Notes: generated by a model from the letters alone, not told the origin. Numbered from the stretch's first letter, positions 1 to 6,226 are shown. The stretch: DNA of 7,355 nucleotides from Candidatus Moraniibacteriota bacterium (GCA_029933995.1 JAOZNB010000066.1:1-7355); one strand, 5' to 3'. A program made the numbers and translations.

Positions 1-135
1 GTGGACAAAACAATTATTCCATATGTATCTGATGATGATATAGATGTAGAATCTAATGAATTTGTAATTACTATTGATGACGTGCTTACTAGTGACTTAG
101 ATGTTGATTGGTGGATTGTTGGGAGTAAAAAATAA
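1..135 (+). CDS. C-terminal end of an unidentified protein (partial)
   Basis: The frame is open from the first base to a TAA at 133-135, giving 44 residues that continue out of the window to the left. The GTG at position 1 is in frame, but nothing shows that it is a start. The tail is very acidic, with many Asp and Glu, and ends in a Trp-Trp pair shortly before a Gly-Ser-Lys-Lys terminus. The IIPYV segment followed by a VESNEFVITID strand weakly recalls the PRC-barrel end of the 16S rRNA maturation factor RimM. That is only a resemblance and I do not assign it. No membrane segment is visible and no clear terminator follows. Confidence 0.6.
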   Translation: MDKTIIPYVSDDDIDVESNEFVITIDDVLTSDLDVDWWIVGSKK

Positions 136-300
136 TCTATTAAGGTGTGTATTTACAAAACTGAAATATAATAGAATGAGTTGAAAGATTTGCTTTTAAT
201 ATATTTTTTATTATAAAATTATAGTTTGTTTAAATAATTGTAGATTTTGTTGTGATTTTGTGTGGCTTGTGCAATAATATATCTTATGAGAAGGGACGTT
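136..300. other. AT-rich intergenic region upstream of tRNA-Thr
   Basis: These 165 bases hold no convincing open frame on either strand. They are extremely AT-rich and include TATAAT at 167-172 without a properly spaced -35 box. The part nearest the tRNA probably carries its promoter (listed separately). I see no intrinsic terminator for the upstream gene. Confidence 0.6.
250..280 (+). promoter_or_regulatory. possible promoter of tRNA-Thr (and perhaps prfB)
   Basis: TTGTGA at 250-255 is followed after 17 bases by AATAAT (273-278), overlapping TAATAT (275-280). This would start transcription about 15 bases before the tRNA 5' end. The match is moderate in a very AT-rich background, so it is only a candidate. 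Confidence 0.35.
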
Positions 301-375
301 GCCATCCTAGCTCAGTTTTGGTAGAGCAACGCACTCGTAACGCGTAGGTCATCGGTTCGACTCCGATGGATGGCT
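301..375 (+). tRNA. tRNA-Thr (anticodon CGU)
   Basis: A full cloverleaf can be drawn. The 7-bp acceptor stem pairs 301-307 with 368-374. The D stem pairs 310-313 with 324-327. The anticodon stem pairs 329-333 with 341-345, with one A-C mismatch next to the loop. The T stem pairs 351-355 with 363-367 around a TTCGACT loop. The loop 334-340 places CGT at 336-338, which reads ACG (Thr). The discriminator is T375 and no CCA is encoded, so the CCA must be added after processing. A minus-strand open frame across this gene is an antisense shadow of the tRNA. The next gene, prfB, starts only 20 bases after the discriminator. Confidence 0.93.
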
Positions 376-381
376 CATTTA

Positions 382-398
382 TATAATAGTAAATTATG
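382..398 (+). promoter_or_regulatory. TATAAT box 8 bases before the prfB start; no Shine-Dalgarno
   Basis: A consensus TATAAT (382-387) lies just before the ATG at 396, so a transcript starting at the usual distance would begin at or within a base or two of the start codon and be leaderless. No purine-rich ribosome site lies in the 20 bases between the tRNA and the ATG. The -35 region would fall inside the tRNA T arm and matches poorly. Alternatively, prfB is made from a tRNA-prfB transcript cut at the tRNA 3' end. Confidence 0.45.
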
Positions 399-1476
399 AA
401 AGAAGTACGAGAAAAATGTAATACAATCAAAGATAAGCTCCTGCAGTTGCAGGACTCTCTTTGACGTTGAAAATAAAAAACATACAATAATTCAAAATGG
501 GATTCTTTCATCTGAAAAAGATTTTTGGAATGATCAAAATAAAGCTAAATCAATTATGCAAGAGCTTGAAGGATTGCGTGATGAAATAAATAGTTTTCTT
601 GAATTACGAGATGAATCAGATGAATTAGTTGAATTGTGTGAGATTGCTACAACTAATGGAGAGTGGTCTCAAATTGAAGTACAAATAAATCAATTGATAA
701 AAAGAGTAGAAAAACTAGAATTCTATACTTTGTTTGATGGTGAATATGATGCACATAGCACTATTATCACAATTCATACAGGTGCTGGTGGAGTTGATGC
801 GCAAGATTGGTCTGAGATGCTTCTGCGAATGTTTATAAAATGGGCTGAGCAACATAATTTTAAAGTAACGGTTTTGGATAAAATTTCTGGTGCGGAGGCA
901 GGTATCAAAAATGCAACAATAGAAATAGATGGTCGGTGGGCTTATGGTCATATGCGTACGCAAGCGGGTGTACATAGATTGGTGAGATTATCACCATTTA
1001 ATAGTGATAATTTACGTCAAACATCATTTGCACGTGTTGATGTGATGCCTGTGATTGATGAAGTGGCTGAGGTTGAAATTGGCCCTGATGATTTACGAAT
1101 TGATACTTATAGAGCATCTGGTGCAGGAGGACAACATGTAAATACAACGGATAGTGCTGTACGGATTACACATCTGTCATCCGGCATAACAACACAATGT
1201 CAAAGTGAGAGGTCGCAAGCACAAAATAAGGAATATGCAATGAAAATGCTTAAAGCAAAAGTACATCAAAAATTTATCAAAGAACAGGATTTGAAAAAAC
1301 AAGAATTACGTGGTGAAGTAAAGGAAGCTCAGTGGGGTAGTCAAATTTGTTCTTATGTGTTGCATCCATATAAAATGGTTAAAGATCATCGGACAAAACA
1401 TGAAACACCACAAATAAATGACGTTTTAGATGGAAATATTGATGATTTTATTATTGCATTTTTACGAATGAAATAG
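396..1476 (+). CDS. prfB: peptide chain release factor 2, with programmed +1 frameshift
   Basis: RF2 recognises UGA and UAA in the ribosomal A site and triggers peptide release. Frame 0 runs from ATG 396 for 22 codons to TGA 462-464; after a +1 shift on CTT (459-461) the frame continues from GAC 463-465 to TAG 1474-1476. The product is 359 residues, close to the usual RF2 length of about 365. The SPF stop-recognition motif is at residues 199-201 and the catalytic GGQ at 244-246. The start is fixed by an in-frame TAA at 390-392. Reading from the ATG at 556 alone would lose 53 residues of the N-terminal helical domain, including the DFWND segment typical of RF2. The gene itself ends in TAG, which is read by RF1. 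ftsE follows after 71 bases. Confidence 0.96.
451..465 (+). promoter_or_regulatory. RF2 autoregulatory +1 frameshift site
   Basis: The slippery CTT-TGA-C (459-465) is the conserved bacterial RF2 recoding signal. An AGGA (451-454) four bases upstream can act as the stimulating Shine-Dalgarno-like sequence, although it is shorter than the E. coli AGGGGG. A second in-frame TGA at 468-470 backs up the first. When RF2 is scarce, the ribosome pauses at UGA and slips, so more RF2 is made. Confidence 0.93.
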
Positions 1477-1478
1477 TG

Positions 1479-1487
1479 TGGTATAAT
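1479..1487 (+). promoter_or_regulatory. extended -10 promoter candidate upstream of ftsE
   Basis: TGGTATAAT at 1479-1487, directly after the prfB stop, matches the extended -10 form (TGn-TATAAT) exactly. The nearest -35-like hexamers (TTTACG at 1461, TTGCAT at 1454) are badly spaced, as is tolerated for extended -10 promoters. It would give ftsE a leader of about 54 bases with no Shine-Dalgarno. A weaker TAGATA at 1532-1537 close to the ATG could instead give a very short leader. Confidence 0.5.
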
Positions 1488-1547
1488 ATACTTGATAGAA
1501 GTAAGTAGAATTTGTTTTGTCGAGAAAAAAATAGATAAATAAAAAAT

Positions 1548-2240
1548 ATGAAATTAATTAATTTAGATAATGTTACAAAAGAATATTCGGATGGCTTTGT
1601 TGCGCTTGATAGAATTAGTTGTGCAATAGATCAAGGAGAATTTGTTTCACTTGTTGGTTCAAGTGGTGCGGGAAAATCTACATTGCTCAAGATTATTTAT
1701 GCTGATGAGTTTCCAAGTGATGGTGCTGTGTATTTTGGTGGGCGGAATATTTCAAGTATAAAAAGAAAAATATTACCACATTTCAGGCGTAATTTTGGAA
1801 CTGTTTTTCAAGATTTTAAATTATTATCACAAAAAACTGTATTTGAAAATATTGCGTATACATTGGAAGTGCAGGGAAAATCGGATGCACAAATTTATGA
1901 AGAAGTTCATAATATGCTCAAGATTGTAGGTATGGATAATAAATCTGATAAATATCCACATCAAATAAGTGGAGGTGAACAACAGCGAGTGTCATTAGCT
2001 CGCGCAGTTATTCATCGACCGCGAGTGCTTATAGCAGATGAGCCAACAGGAAATCTGGATCCTATCTCAGCGCTTAGTATTGTAAAATTACTTTTGAAAG
2101 TGAATTCTTTTGGTACGACTGTTATTTTGGCAACACATGATAAGTCTGTGGTAGATAAATTGAATCGTCGTGTTATTTTGATGGATAAGGGACGCATAAT
2201 GCGAGATGATTTACATGGTAAATATATTATTAGCGGATAA
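1548..2240 (+). CDS. ftsE: cell division ATP-binding protein FtsE
   Basis: FtsE is the cytoplasmic ATPase of the FtsEX complex, which works at the divisome and drives FtsX to activate peptidoglycan hydrolases outside the membrane. The 230 residues match the family length. Visible motifs are Walker A GSSGAGKST (37-45), a Q loop in VFQDF, the ABC signature SGGEQQR (141-147), Walker B with ADEP around D164-E165, and the H loop in ATHD. The N-terminus (LDNVTKEY) is typical, supporting this ATG. No Shine-Dalgarno precedes it; the upstream bases are A-rich. prfB lies 71 bases upstream and ftsX 133 bases downstream. In most bacteria ftsE and ftsX touch or overlap, so this gap is unusual. MacB/LolD-type ATPases are related, but the adjacent ftsX decides the assignment. 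Confidence 0.95.
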   Translation: MKLINLDNVTKEYSDGFVALDRISCAIDQGEFVSLVGSSGAGKSTLLKIIYADEFPSDGAVYFGGRNISSIKRKILPHFRRNFGTVFQDFKLLSQKTVFENIAYTLEVQGKSDAQIYEEVHNMLKIVGMDNKSDKYPHQISGGEQQRVSLARAVIHRPRVLIADEPTGNLDPISALSIVKLLLKVNSFGTTVILATHDKSVVDKLNRRVILMDKGRIMRDDLHGKYIISG

Positions 2241-2285
2241 AATTTTTATATTTTGTACATTGCTTCATTGCTACACTTATACTTT

Positions 2286-2316
2286 TTGACAACGTATATG
2301 TCATACGTCTTACAAA
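2286..2316 (+). promoter_or_regulatory. possible promoter/operator in the ftsE-ftsX gap
   Basis: TTGACA (2286-2291) is a perfect -35 hexamer, and TACAAA (2311-2316) is a weak -10 at a long 19-base spacing. A perfect inverted repeat, ACGTAT (2292-2297) and ATACGT (2303-2308) around a 5-base spacer, fills the space between them. An operator placed there would block transcription of ftsX separately from ftsE. The promoter is uncertain; the inverted repeat is directly visible. Confidence 0.35.
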
Positions 2317-2360
2317 AAATATAGATGTGCACCTCGCTTTGTACTAAAATATGAAAATTT

Positions 2361-2376
2361 TATAATAAAACTTATG
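2361..2376 (+). promoter_or_regulatory. TATAAT box 7 bases before the ftsX ATG (likely leaderless start)
   Basis: A consensus TATAAT (2361-2366) ends 7 bases before the ATG at 2374, so the expected transcript start falls on or next to the A of the ATG. No Shine-Dalgarno is present. The -35 match (TTGTAC, 2339-2344, 16-base spacing) is weak. The layout closely copies that at prfB. Confidence 0.5.
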
Positions 2377-3288
2377 AAAACAATTAAATTGGCGCGTGTT
2401 ATGCGTGAAGGCTGGCAAAATTTTTATAGAGATAAGTGGTTGACTTTGGCAACTGTGGTGATTATGTCACTTTCCCTATATCTCATTGGAGTTGCTGTAT
2501 TTTTGGGATTTGGGGTTTTGCATATTATTGATACTGTTGAAAGCAGGATTAATGTTAGTATGTACTTTGATTTTACTGTGGAGGAGGATAAGATTCTTGA
2601 AATCAAAAAAGAATTAGAAGAAAAATCTTTGGAAGAAGTACAGTCAGTTACATATATATCACGTGATCAAGCATTGAGTGATTTTATGGAACAAGAAGGT
2701 GATAGTAAAGAAATAAAAGAGGCTTTAGATATGATTGGAGAAAACCCATTACCAGCATCGCTAATCATTGTTGCATATGATACGGTTGATTATAAAAAAA
2801 TTGATCAGTATTTACATCAAGAATATAGTGATTATATTATGAATACAAATCTTGCAAAAAATAAAGGTGTTATTGATGAATTGCATAATTTTATTACATT
2901 TATACGTAATGGCGGAATAATTTTAGGTATAATATTTGCAATAATTGCTATTTTGGTAACACTTAATACAGTACGCATGAGTTTGTATGCACATCGAAAA
3001 GAATTTGAAGTAATGCGTTTGGTAGGGGCGTCAAATTTATATATCAAGATTCCTACATTAGTAGAAGGAACATTGTACGGACTTGCTAGCGCAATTGTAG
3101 CATTGGTTTTCTTGATAGGTACAATATATGTAGTAAATCCATTTGCAAATAAAATTATTGAGAATGCTAATATTGCACAATTTTATAGCACAAATATTCT
3201 CGAGGTTGCTATAATAATTATTATTTTAGGTGTGATACTTGGATTTGTAAGTAGTTATATTGCAGTGAATAAATATTTAGAGAAATAA
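2374..3288 (+). CDS. ftsX: cell division protein FtsX
   Basis: FtsX is the membrane subunit paired with FtsE; its outer domain passes the ATPase signal to cell-wall hydrolases at the septum. The 304 residues show the family layout: a cytoplasmic N-terminus (about 1-22), TM1 at about 24-48, an extracellular domain of about 120 residues, then three C-terminal membrane segments. The conserved cytoplasmic stretch after TM2 (TVRMSLYAHRKEFEVMRLVG) is the FtsX signature, with ERK-type charges and the RLVGAS motif. The start is supported by the typical N-terminus containing REGWQNFYRDKWLT. A strong terminator 14 bases after the TAA ends the unit. No periplasmic hydrolase gene lies next to it, so its target is not shown here. 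Confidence 0.95.
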   Translation: MKTIKLARVMREGWQNFYRDKWLTLATVVIMSLSLYLIGVAVFLGFGVLHIIDTVESRINVSMYFDFTVEEDKILEIKKELEEKSLEEVQSVTYISRDQALSDFMEQEGDSKEIKEALDMIGENPLPASLIIVAYDTVDYKKIDQYLHQEYSDYIMNTNLAKNKGVIDELHNFITFIRNGGIILGIIFAIIAILVTLNTVRMSLYAHRKEFEVMRLVGASNLYIKIPTLVEGTLYGLASAIVALVFLIGTIYVVNPFANKIIENANIAQFYSTNILEVAIIIIILGVILGFVSSYIAVNKYLEK

Positions 3289-3301
3289 AAATATTTTTAG
3301 T

Positions 3302-3338
3302 AAAAAGCACTGCAATGTACAGTGCTTTTTATTTTTTT
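3302..3338 (+). terminator. intrinsic terminator after ftsX
   Basis: Perfect 11-bp arms AAAAAGCACTG (3302-3312) and CAGTGCTTTTT (3320-3330) enclose a 7-base loop, followed by A and seven T. The A-rich left side means it could also work on the minus strand. Confidence 0.93.
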
Positions 3339-3370
3339 ATAAATAAGTATTTAATATAGCAAGATTTTTT

Positions 3371-4189
3371 ATGCAAAATCCTAAATTAACTTATCAGCCT
3401 GTAGTAACATATATACTCGTTATCATAAATATTATTATTTTTATAGTTTTTTCGATTTTAATTTTTGATAAACATTCGGATATAGATACATTTTATTGTA
3501 TAAGAGAGACTTCTCCGTATTGTATGCAGGAAGTAAAAATGTCACAAAGAGTAGCTGACTGTGTACAAGACAAAAAAAATGATAGTCTAGATTCTATATC
3601 TTGTCATTATGATTTAAAGTATTGTTATAAATATAATGATGTTATTAATGAGTGTACACCTCAAGATATTCAATTTTTTTACAGATTAGGAACGGGGTCA
3701 ATTGATAATTTAAATATTACAACAATGCATACATTGATAACAAGTATGTTTGTGCATGTGAATTTATGGCACTTATTTTTAAACATGTTATTTTTATTAT
3801 TTGTTGGATCATTTATAGAAAGTCAACTTGGTATAAAAAAATTCTTAATCTTATATTTTTTATCTGGGATATTGGCCTCTCTTATAGCGATGATATTATT
3901 TGCATCAGTTGATAAATTAAATGTGGGCATAGGTGCTTCGGGAGCTGTTTACGGACTTTTAGGGGCTAATTTGGCATTAAATTTTTATAAAAAGAGGAAT
4001 GATAAAGTCGCTATAATTTTCAATTACTTTTATACGCAAGGATTTGGAATGATTTTATTAACATTAATTTTTGTTTTACAAATATTATATTCATTATCAG
4101 CGGACATTGATGAGTTTACAAATATTGTACATGTATTAGGCTGTTTAAGCGGGTTTATAATTACATTAGTTTTTATTAAAAAAAAGTGA
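3371..4189 (+). CDS. rhomboid-family intramembrane serine protease
   Basis: Rhomboids cut membrane-protein substrates within or near the bilayer with a Ser-His dyad. The nucleophile is S190 in GIGASGAVYG (the GxSx motif), the dyad His is H254 in IVHVLGCLSG, and the oxyanion-side H134 and N138 lie in LWHLFLNM. TM1 is at about 11-32, and the rest forms a six-segment core. Between TM1 and TM2 lies a loop of about 80 residues with six cysteines (C43, C51, C64, C78, C85, C95), much longer than in a minimal rhomboid. All catalytic residues are present, so it should be active. The start has no Shine-Dalgarno, like the other left-side genes. The gene ends in tandem stops TGA-TAA, and no convincing terminator follows. 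Substrate unknown. Confidence 0.9.
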   Translation: MQNPKLTYQPVVTYILVIINIIIFIVFSILIFDKHSDIDTFYCIRETSPYCMQEVKMSQRVADCVQDKKNDSLDSISCHYDLKYCYKYNDVINECTPQDIQFFYRLGTGSIDNLNITTMHTLITSMFVHVNLWHLFLNMLFLLFVGSFIESQLGIKKFLILYFLSGILASLIAMILFASVDKLNVGIGASGAVYGLLGANLALNFYKKRNDKVAIIFNYFYTQGFGMILLTLIFVLQILYSLSADIDEFTNIVHVLGCLSGFIITLVFIKKK

Positions 4190-4206
4190 TAAACTATTAT
4201 TTTTTT

Positions 4207-4241
4207 ATTGGTTATAAGGAATGAGGCTCAAACGGTTTTAT
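4207..4241 (+). repeat. 35-base intergenic element, copy 1
   Basis: It aligns without gaps to copies at 6071-6105 and 6527-6561, with 25 of 35 bases identical to copy 3. It contains the core TGAGGCTCA (4222-4230), a dyad around the central G, followed by AACGGTTTTAT. It lies 24 bases upstream of the -35 box of the YdcF-like gene. See copies 2 and 3 and the finding on symmetry. Confidence 0.7.
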
Positions 4242-4264
4242 GTAGGAGATGAAGTCATGTAGTC

Positions 4265-4293
4265 TTTACAAAACAATAAAAATATGTTAATAT
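4265..4293 (+). promoter_or_regulatory. sigma70-type promoter of the YdcF-like gene
   Basis: TTTACA (4265-4270), a 17-base spacer and TAATAT (4288-4293), with an upstream TG at 4285-4286 giving an extended -10 form. The predicted start near 4300 leaves a leader of about 57 bases containing a perfect AAGGAGG. Confidence 0.65.
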
Positions 4294-4343
4294 TTCAAGT
4301 CATTAGTAATTTAATAGTATAAGAAAAAATTTCATAAACAATC

Positions 4344-4350
4344 AAGGAGG
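4344..4350 (+). promoter_or_regulatory. strong Shine-Dalgarno (YdcF-like gene)
   Basis: AAGGAGG with six bases to the ATG at 4357. It is notable because the housekeeping genes to the left have none. Confidence 0.9.
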
Positions 4351-4356
4351 ATTGCT

Positions 4357-4896
4357 ATGTTTTTTAAAAAAATAATCGAATGTTTCTTTGTGTGGCATAT
4401 ACCCAGTGATTCTGAAGATTGTTTAGAAAAAGCTGATGTATTAATTGGACAGTCTTTTGGTAACCGACCAAATAATGATCCTGGTAAAAGTAACAAAGAA
4501 TTGGCACGTATTGCCAAAAGGGTGCATGAAAAATACGGTGTACCATTAGTTTTACAATGGGAAATTGCTGACTGCATCAATGATGTTTCAAAAGCGGGTG
4601 TTGTCAGGAAACATCAGGAAAAAAATAAATATCTTGATACTTATGAAGTGATTGTTCAATCAAAAGATATTTGTGAAAGAAGTGGATGGCGTAAAGCAAT
4701 TATTCTTGCACACCCACAGCATTGCTGGCGTTGTGTAATGACAGCTAAGAAGTTAGGTCTTGATACTTTGGTTGTAGCTACTAAAAAAGTTCCATATGAT
4801 CATTTGTCAGATCAAATATGGACGAGAAATGTGTGGATATTTATCCCGAGAGAACTTATTTCGAGACTATTTTATCTTCTGACAGGAAAAATATAA
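4357..4896 (+). CDS. YdcF/SanA-like (DUF218) protein
   Basis: DUF218 proteins (YdcF, SanA, ElyC) are linked in other bacteria to envelope integrity; their exact reaction is poorly known. This 179-residue protein shows the DUF218 order. A buried strand ADVLIGQSFG comes first (26-35), then a middle helix with the Y-x-DT-E pattern (93-97). A strand and helix KAIILAHPQHCWRC follow (113-126), matching the usual T-x-x-x-H-x-x-R step. The basic RELISRLFYLLTGK tail (164-178) resembles SanA-type C-termini. The N-terminus (1-14) is hydrophobic but short, so membrane anchoring is uncertain. AAGGAGG at 4344-4350, six bases before the ATG, fixes the start. It has its own promoter, an upstream copy of the 35-base element, and a strong terminator. 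The family call rests on motif memory, not a search. Confidence 0.65.
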   Translation: MFFKKIIECFFVWHIPSDSEDCLEKADVLIGQSFGNRPNNDPGKSNKELARIAKRVHEKYGVPLVLQWEIADCINDVSKAGVVRKHQEKNKYLDTYEVIVQSKDICERSGWRKAIILAHPQHCWRCVMTAKKLGLDTLVVATKKVPYDHLSDQIWTRNVWIFIPRELISRLFYLLTGKI

Positions 4897-4938
4897 ATAG
4901 GAACGTGTCATAAAACAAAAGGGAGATAATGGATTGGC

Positions 4939-4979
4939 AGAGGTTGGAAAATATATTTTTCCAATCTCTTTATTTGTGT
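4939..4979 (+). terminator. intrinsic terminator after the YdcF-like gene
   Basis: Arms AGAGGTTGGAAAA (4939-4951) and TTTTCCAATCTCT (4957-4969) pair over 13 bp with one G-U and a 5-base loop, followed by a T-rich run that continues to about 4985. Confidence 0.9.
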
Positions 4980-4996
4980 TTTTTGATAATGGTTGA

Positions 4997-5025
4997 TTGA
5001 CTTCAGAGGTGAATTAGAATATACT
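4997..5025 (+). promoter_or_regulatory. sigma70-type promoter of the 293-aa gene
   Basis: TTGACT (4997-5002), exactly 17 bases, then TATACT (5020-5025). The predicted start near 5032 leaves a leader of about 66 bases. A start codon placed at 4993 would lie upstream of transcription and can be excluded. Confidence 0.8.
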
Positions 5026-5084
5026 TTATTATTGTATGAATACAGTTCTTATTATTATAAATATTTACAAGAACCTTTAAAGAA

Positions 5085-5091
5085 AAGGAGG
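5085..5091 (+). promoter_or_regulatory. Shine-Dalgarno deciding the start of the 293-aa gene
   Basis: AAGGAGG six bases before the ATG at 5098. Together with the promoter it rules out the longer frame beginning at 4993. Confidence 0.9.
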
Positions 5092-5097
5092 AAATAC

Positions 5098-5979
5098 ATG
5101 ACTTTGCAAAAAAGAATCGCAGATTTGAAGAAAAAAAAGGGGCAACTTGAAAAAGCTCTAAAACGGGCGCGTGATAAAGCAACAAAAAGTGTTGTTTCGT
5201 GGAAGAATAAGGAACAAGCATTTCGTGCACGTGTTATCAAAATACTTGATTGTATCAAGGATGGGGGAAATACGAACACACAGGAGATGCAAAGGATCAC
5301 AGAACTCAATAAAAAATGGATTGACGCAGGCTCTGAAAATGTCAAAGTTCGTGATGCAAATTTTGGTGAAGTGAAGGTAATTGAAGAGGAGTTTCAGAAA
5401 GTCGAAATACAGCTTGCATCAGCACTTGCTACAGAGAGAGCGGAGAGTGATGCAAATGATAATATTGTTCATCAGGTTTTTGAGTTTAGGGATAATATTA
5501 TCACTTTACTTACGGGTATGAACAATTTCCTTACGGAAAATGTATACGATCGTCTCATCGGTCCGGATGGAAATCTACGCTCACAGATTACACTGTATAG
5601 TTCGGATGGTTTGCGTAAGATAATTGCTATGGTTAACAGTATATCCAAGATTGACCCAACTCTTGCAATAGATGCGTTATTGCAGATCAATGCATTTTTT
5701 ACGCGAATCCGACCGGATCAGTCTAATCTAGATGAAGCAACGCAGGTCCTTTATGAGTTGACGCAGAAGATTCTTGTTGAAAAAACATCCTTCAGTGTCG
5801 GTCCAGATCTCTATCGGTTTCTCTCACTTGATCTCAATGAGAAAAATTTTCCTGAGATTGTGGAAGCACAGAGATTGCTCAAGCGCAGTCTTCGATCAGA
5901 AAAAACCAATTCATACATTCGTCTTTATCAGCGAGATAGTCGTTCTAGTAAGTGGCAGTCAGTGTCACTGACAATTTAA
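5098..5979 (+). CDS. hypothetical coiled-coil/helical protein, 293 aa
   Basis: I do not recognise this protein. The first 60 or so residues are rich in Lys, Arg, Leu and Gln in a heptad-like pattern (starting MTLQKRIADLKKKKGQLEKA) and should form a coiled coil. A Lys/Glu/Gln-rich helical part follows to about residue 125. The rest is mixed helical, with Asp/Asn-rich turns and a basic Ser/Arg-rich tail ending in SLTI. No signal peptide or membrane segment is visible, so it is probably cytoplasmic. AAGGAGG at 5085-5091, six bases before ATG 5098, sets the start; an in-frame extension to 4993 would cross the promoter. GC is higher than in the left part: 26 of 60 at 5521-5580 against 9 of 60 at 3421-3480. 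That fits transferred origin or different selection. No clear terminator follows. Confidence 0.85.
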   Translation: MTLQKRIADLKKKKGQLEKALKRARDKATKSVVSWKNKEQAFRARVIKILDCIKDGGNTNTQEMQRITELNKKWIDAGSENVKVRDANFGEVKVIEEEFQKVEIQLASALATERAESDANDNIVHQVFEFRDNIITLLTGMNNFLTENVYDRLIGPDGNLRSQITLYSSDGLRKIIAMVNSISKIDPTLAIDALLQINAFFTRIRPDQSNLDEATQVLYELTQKILVEKTSFSVGPDLYRFLSLDLNEKNFPEIVEAQRLLKRSLRSEKTNSYIRLYQRDSRSSKWQSVSLTI

Positions 5980-6070
5980 AAAAACTGAAATTCAGCAAAT
6001 TAAGCAAAAGGATTTGCAAGAAAGGCAATTAACTTAACCGAGATAATTACTTTTTAATTTGTGAAAATTA

Positions 6071-6105
6071 GTTGACTCTATGGGACGAGGTTCGAACGGT
6101 CTTAA
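6071..6105 (+). repeat. 35-base intergenic element, copy 2
   Basis: 30 of 35 bases match copy 3 without gaps. The core is CGAGGTTCG (6086-6094), followed by AACGGTCTTAA. Its right end is also the left arm of a 12-bp hairpin (6098-6133). It lies between the 293-aa gene and the promoter of the 74-aa gene. Confidence 0.85.
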
Positions 6106-6133
6106 ATTCAGTTTTGGAATAGAATTTAAGATC
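6098..6133 (+). repeat. 12-bp inverted repeat between the element and the promoter
   Basis: GGTCTTAAATTC (6098-6109) pairs with GAATTTAAGATC (6122-6133) across a 12-base loop, with one G-T pair. No T run follows, so it is not a typical terminator. It ends 6 bases before the -35 box of the next gene, a position suited to a regulator site. It could also loosely end the upstream transcript. Confidence 0.75.
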
Positions 6134-6139
6134 ATGAGG

Positions 6140-6168
6140 TTGACAAAAGTATGAAATAGTGCTATTAT
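6140..6168 (+). promoter_or_regulatory. near-consensus sigma70 promoter of the 74-aa gene
   Basis: TTGACA (6140-6145), exactly 17 bases, then TATTAT (6163-6168). The best promoter in the window. The ATG at 6167 overlaps the -10 box, so translation must begin at 6227. Confidence 0.9.
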
Positions 6169-6226
6169 GCATGGTTGCATGAAGATAATCAATAAAGTAG
6201 TATTTCTTTTACAAGGGAGGAGTAAG

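Noticed and set aside
284..511. Minus-strand 75-aa open frame ending in a GVEPMTYALRVRCS-type sequence
   Set aside because: It is the antisense of tRNA-Thr joined to the start of prfB; this is a well-known spurious translation of tRNA genes.
4332..4580. Minus-strand frames over the YdcF-like gene, and similar frames over prfB, ftsX and the 293-aa gene
   Set aside because: They lie opposite genes with motif, ribosome-site or promoter support and have none of their own.
5980..6060. Intrinsic terminator directly after the 293-aa gene
   Set aside because: GCAAAT/ATTTGC can pair over 6 bp with an 11-base loop, but no T run follows.
6071..6097. The 35-base element as a decayed tRNA 3' half or integration site
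   Set aside because: It contains GTTCGAA and a CTATG stretch resembling the tRNA-Gln 3' half, but the bases after the loop cannot form a T stem, copy 1 loses TTCGAA, and all copies precede genes instead of bordering an insertion.
6072..6100. The element itself as a promoter (TTGACT in copy 2)
   Set aside because: No -10-like hexamer lies at 16-18 bases in any of the three copies, and clear or partial promoters lie further downstream.
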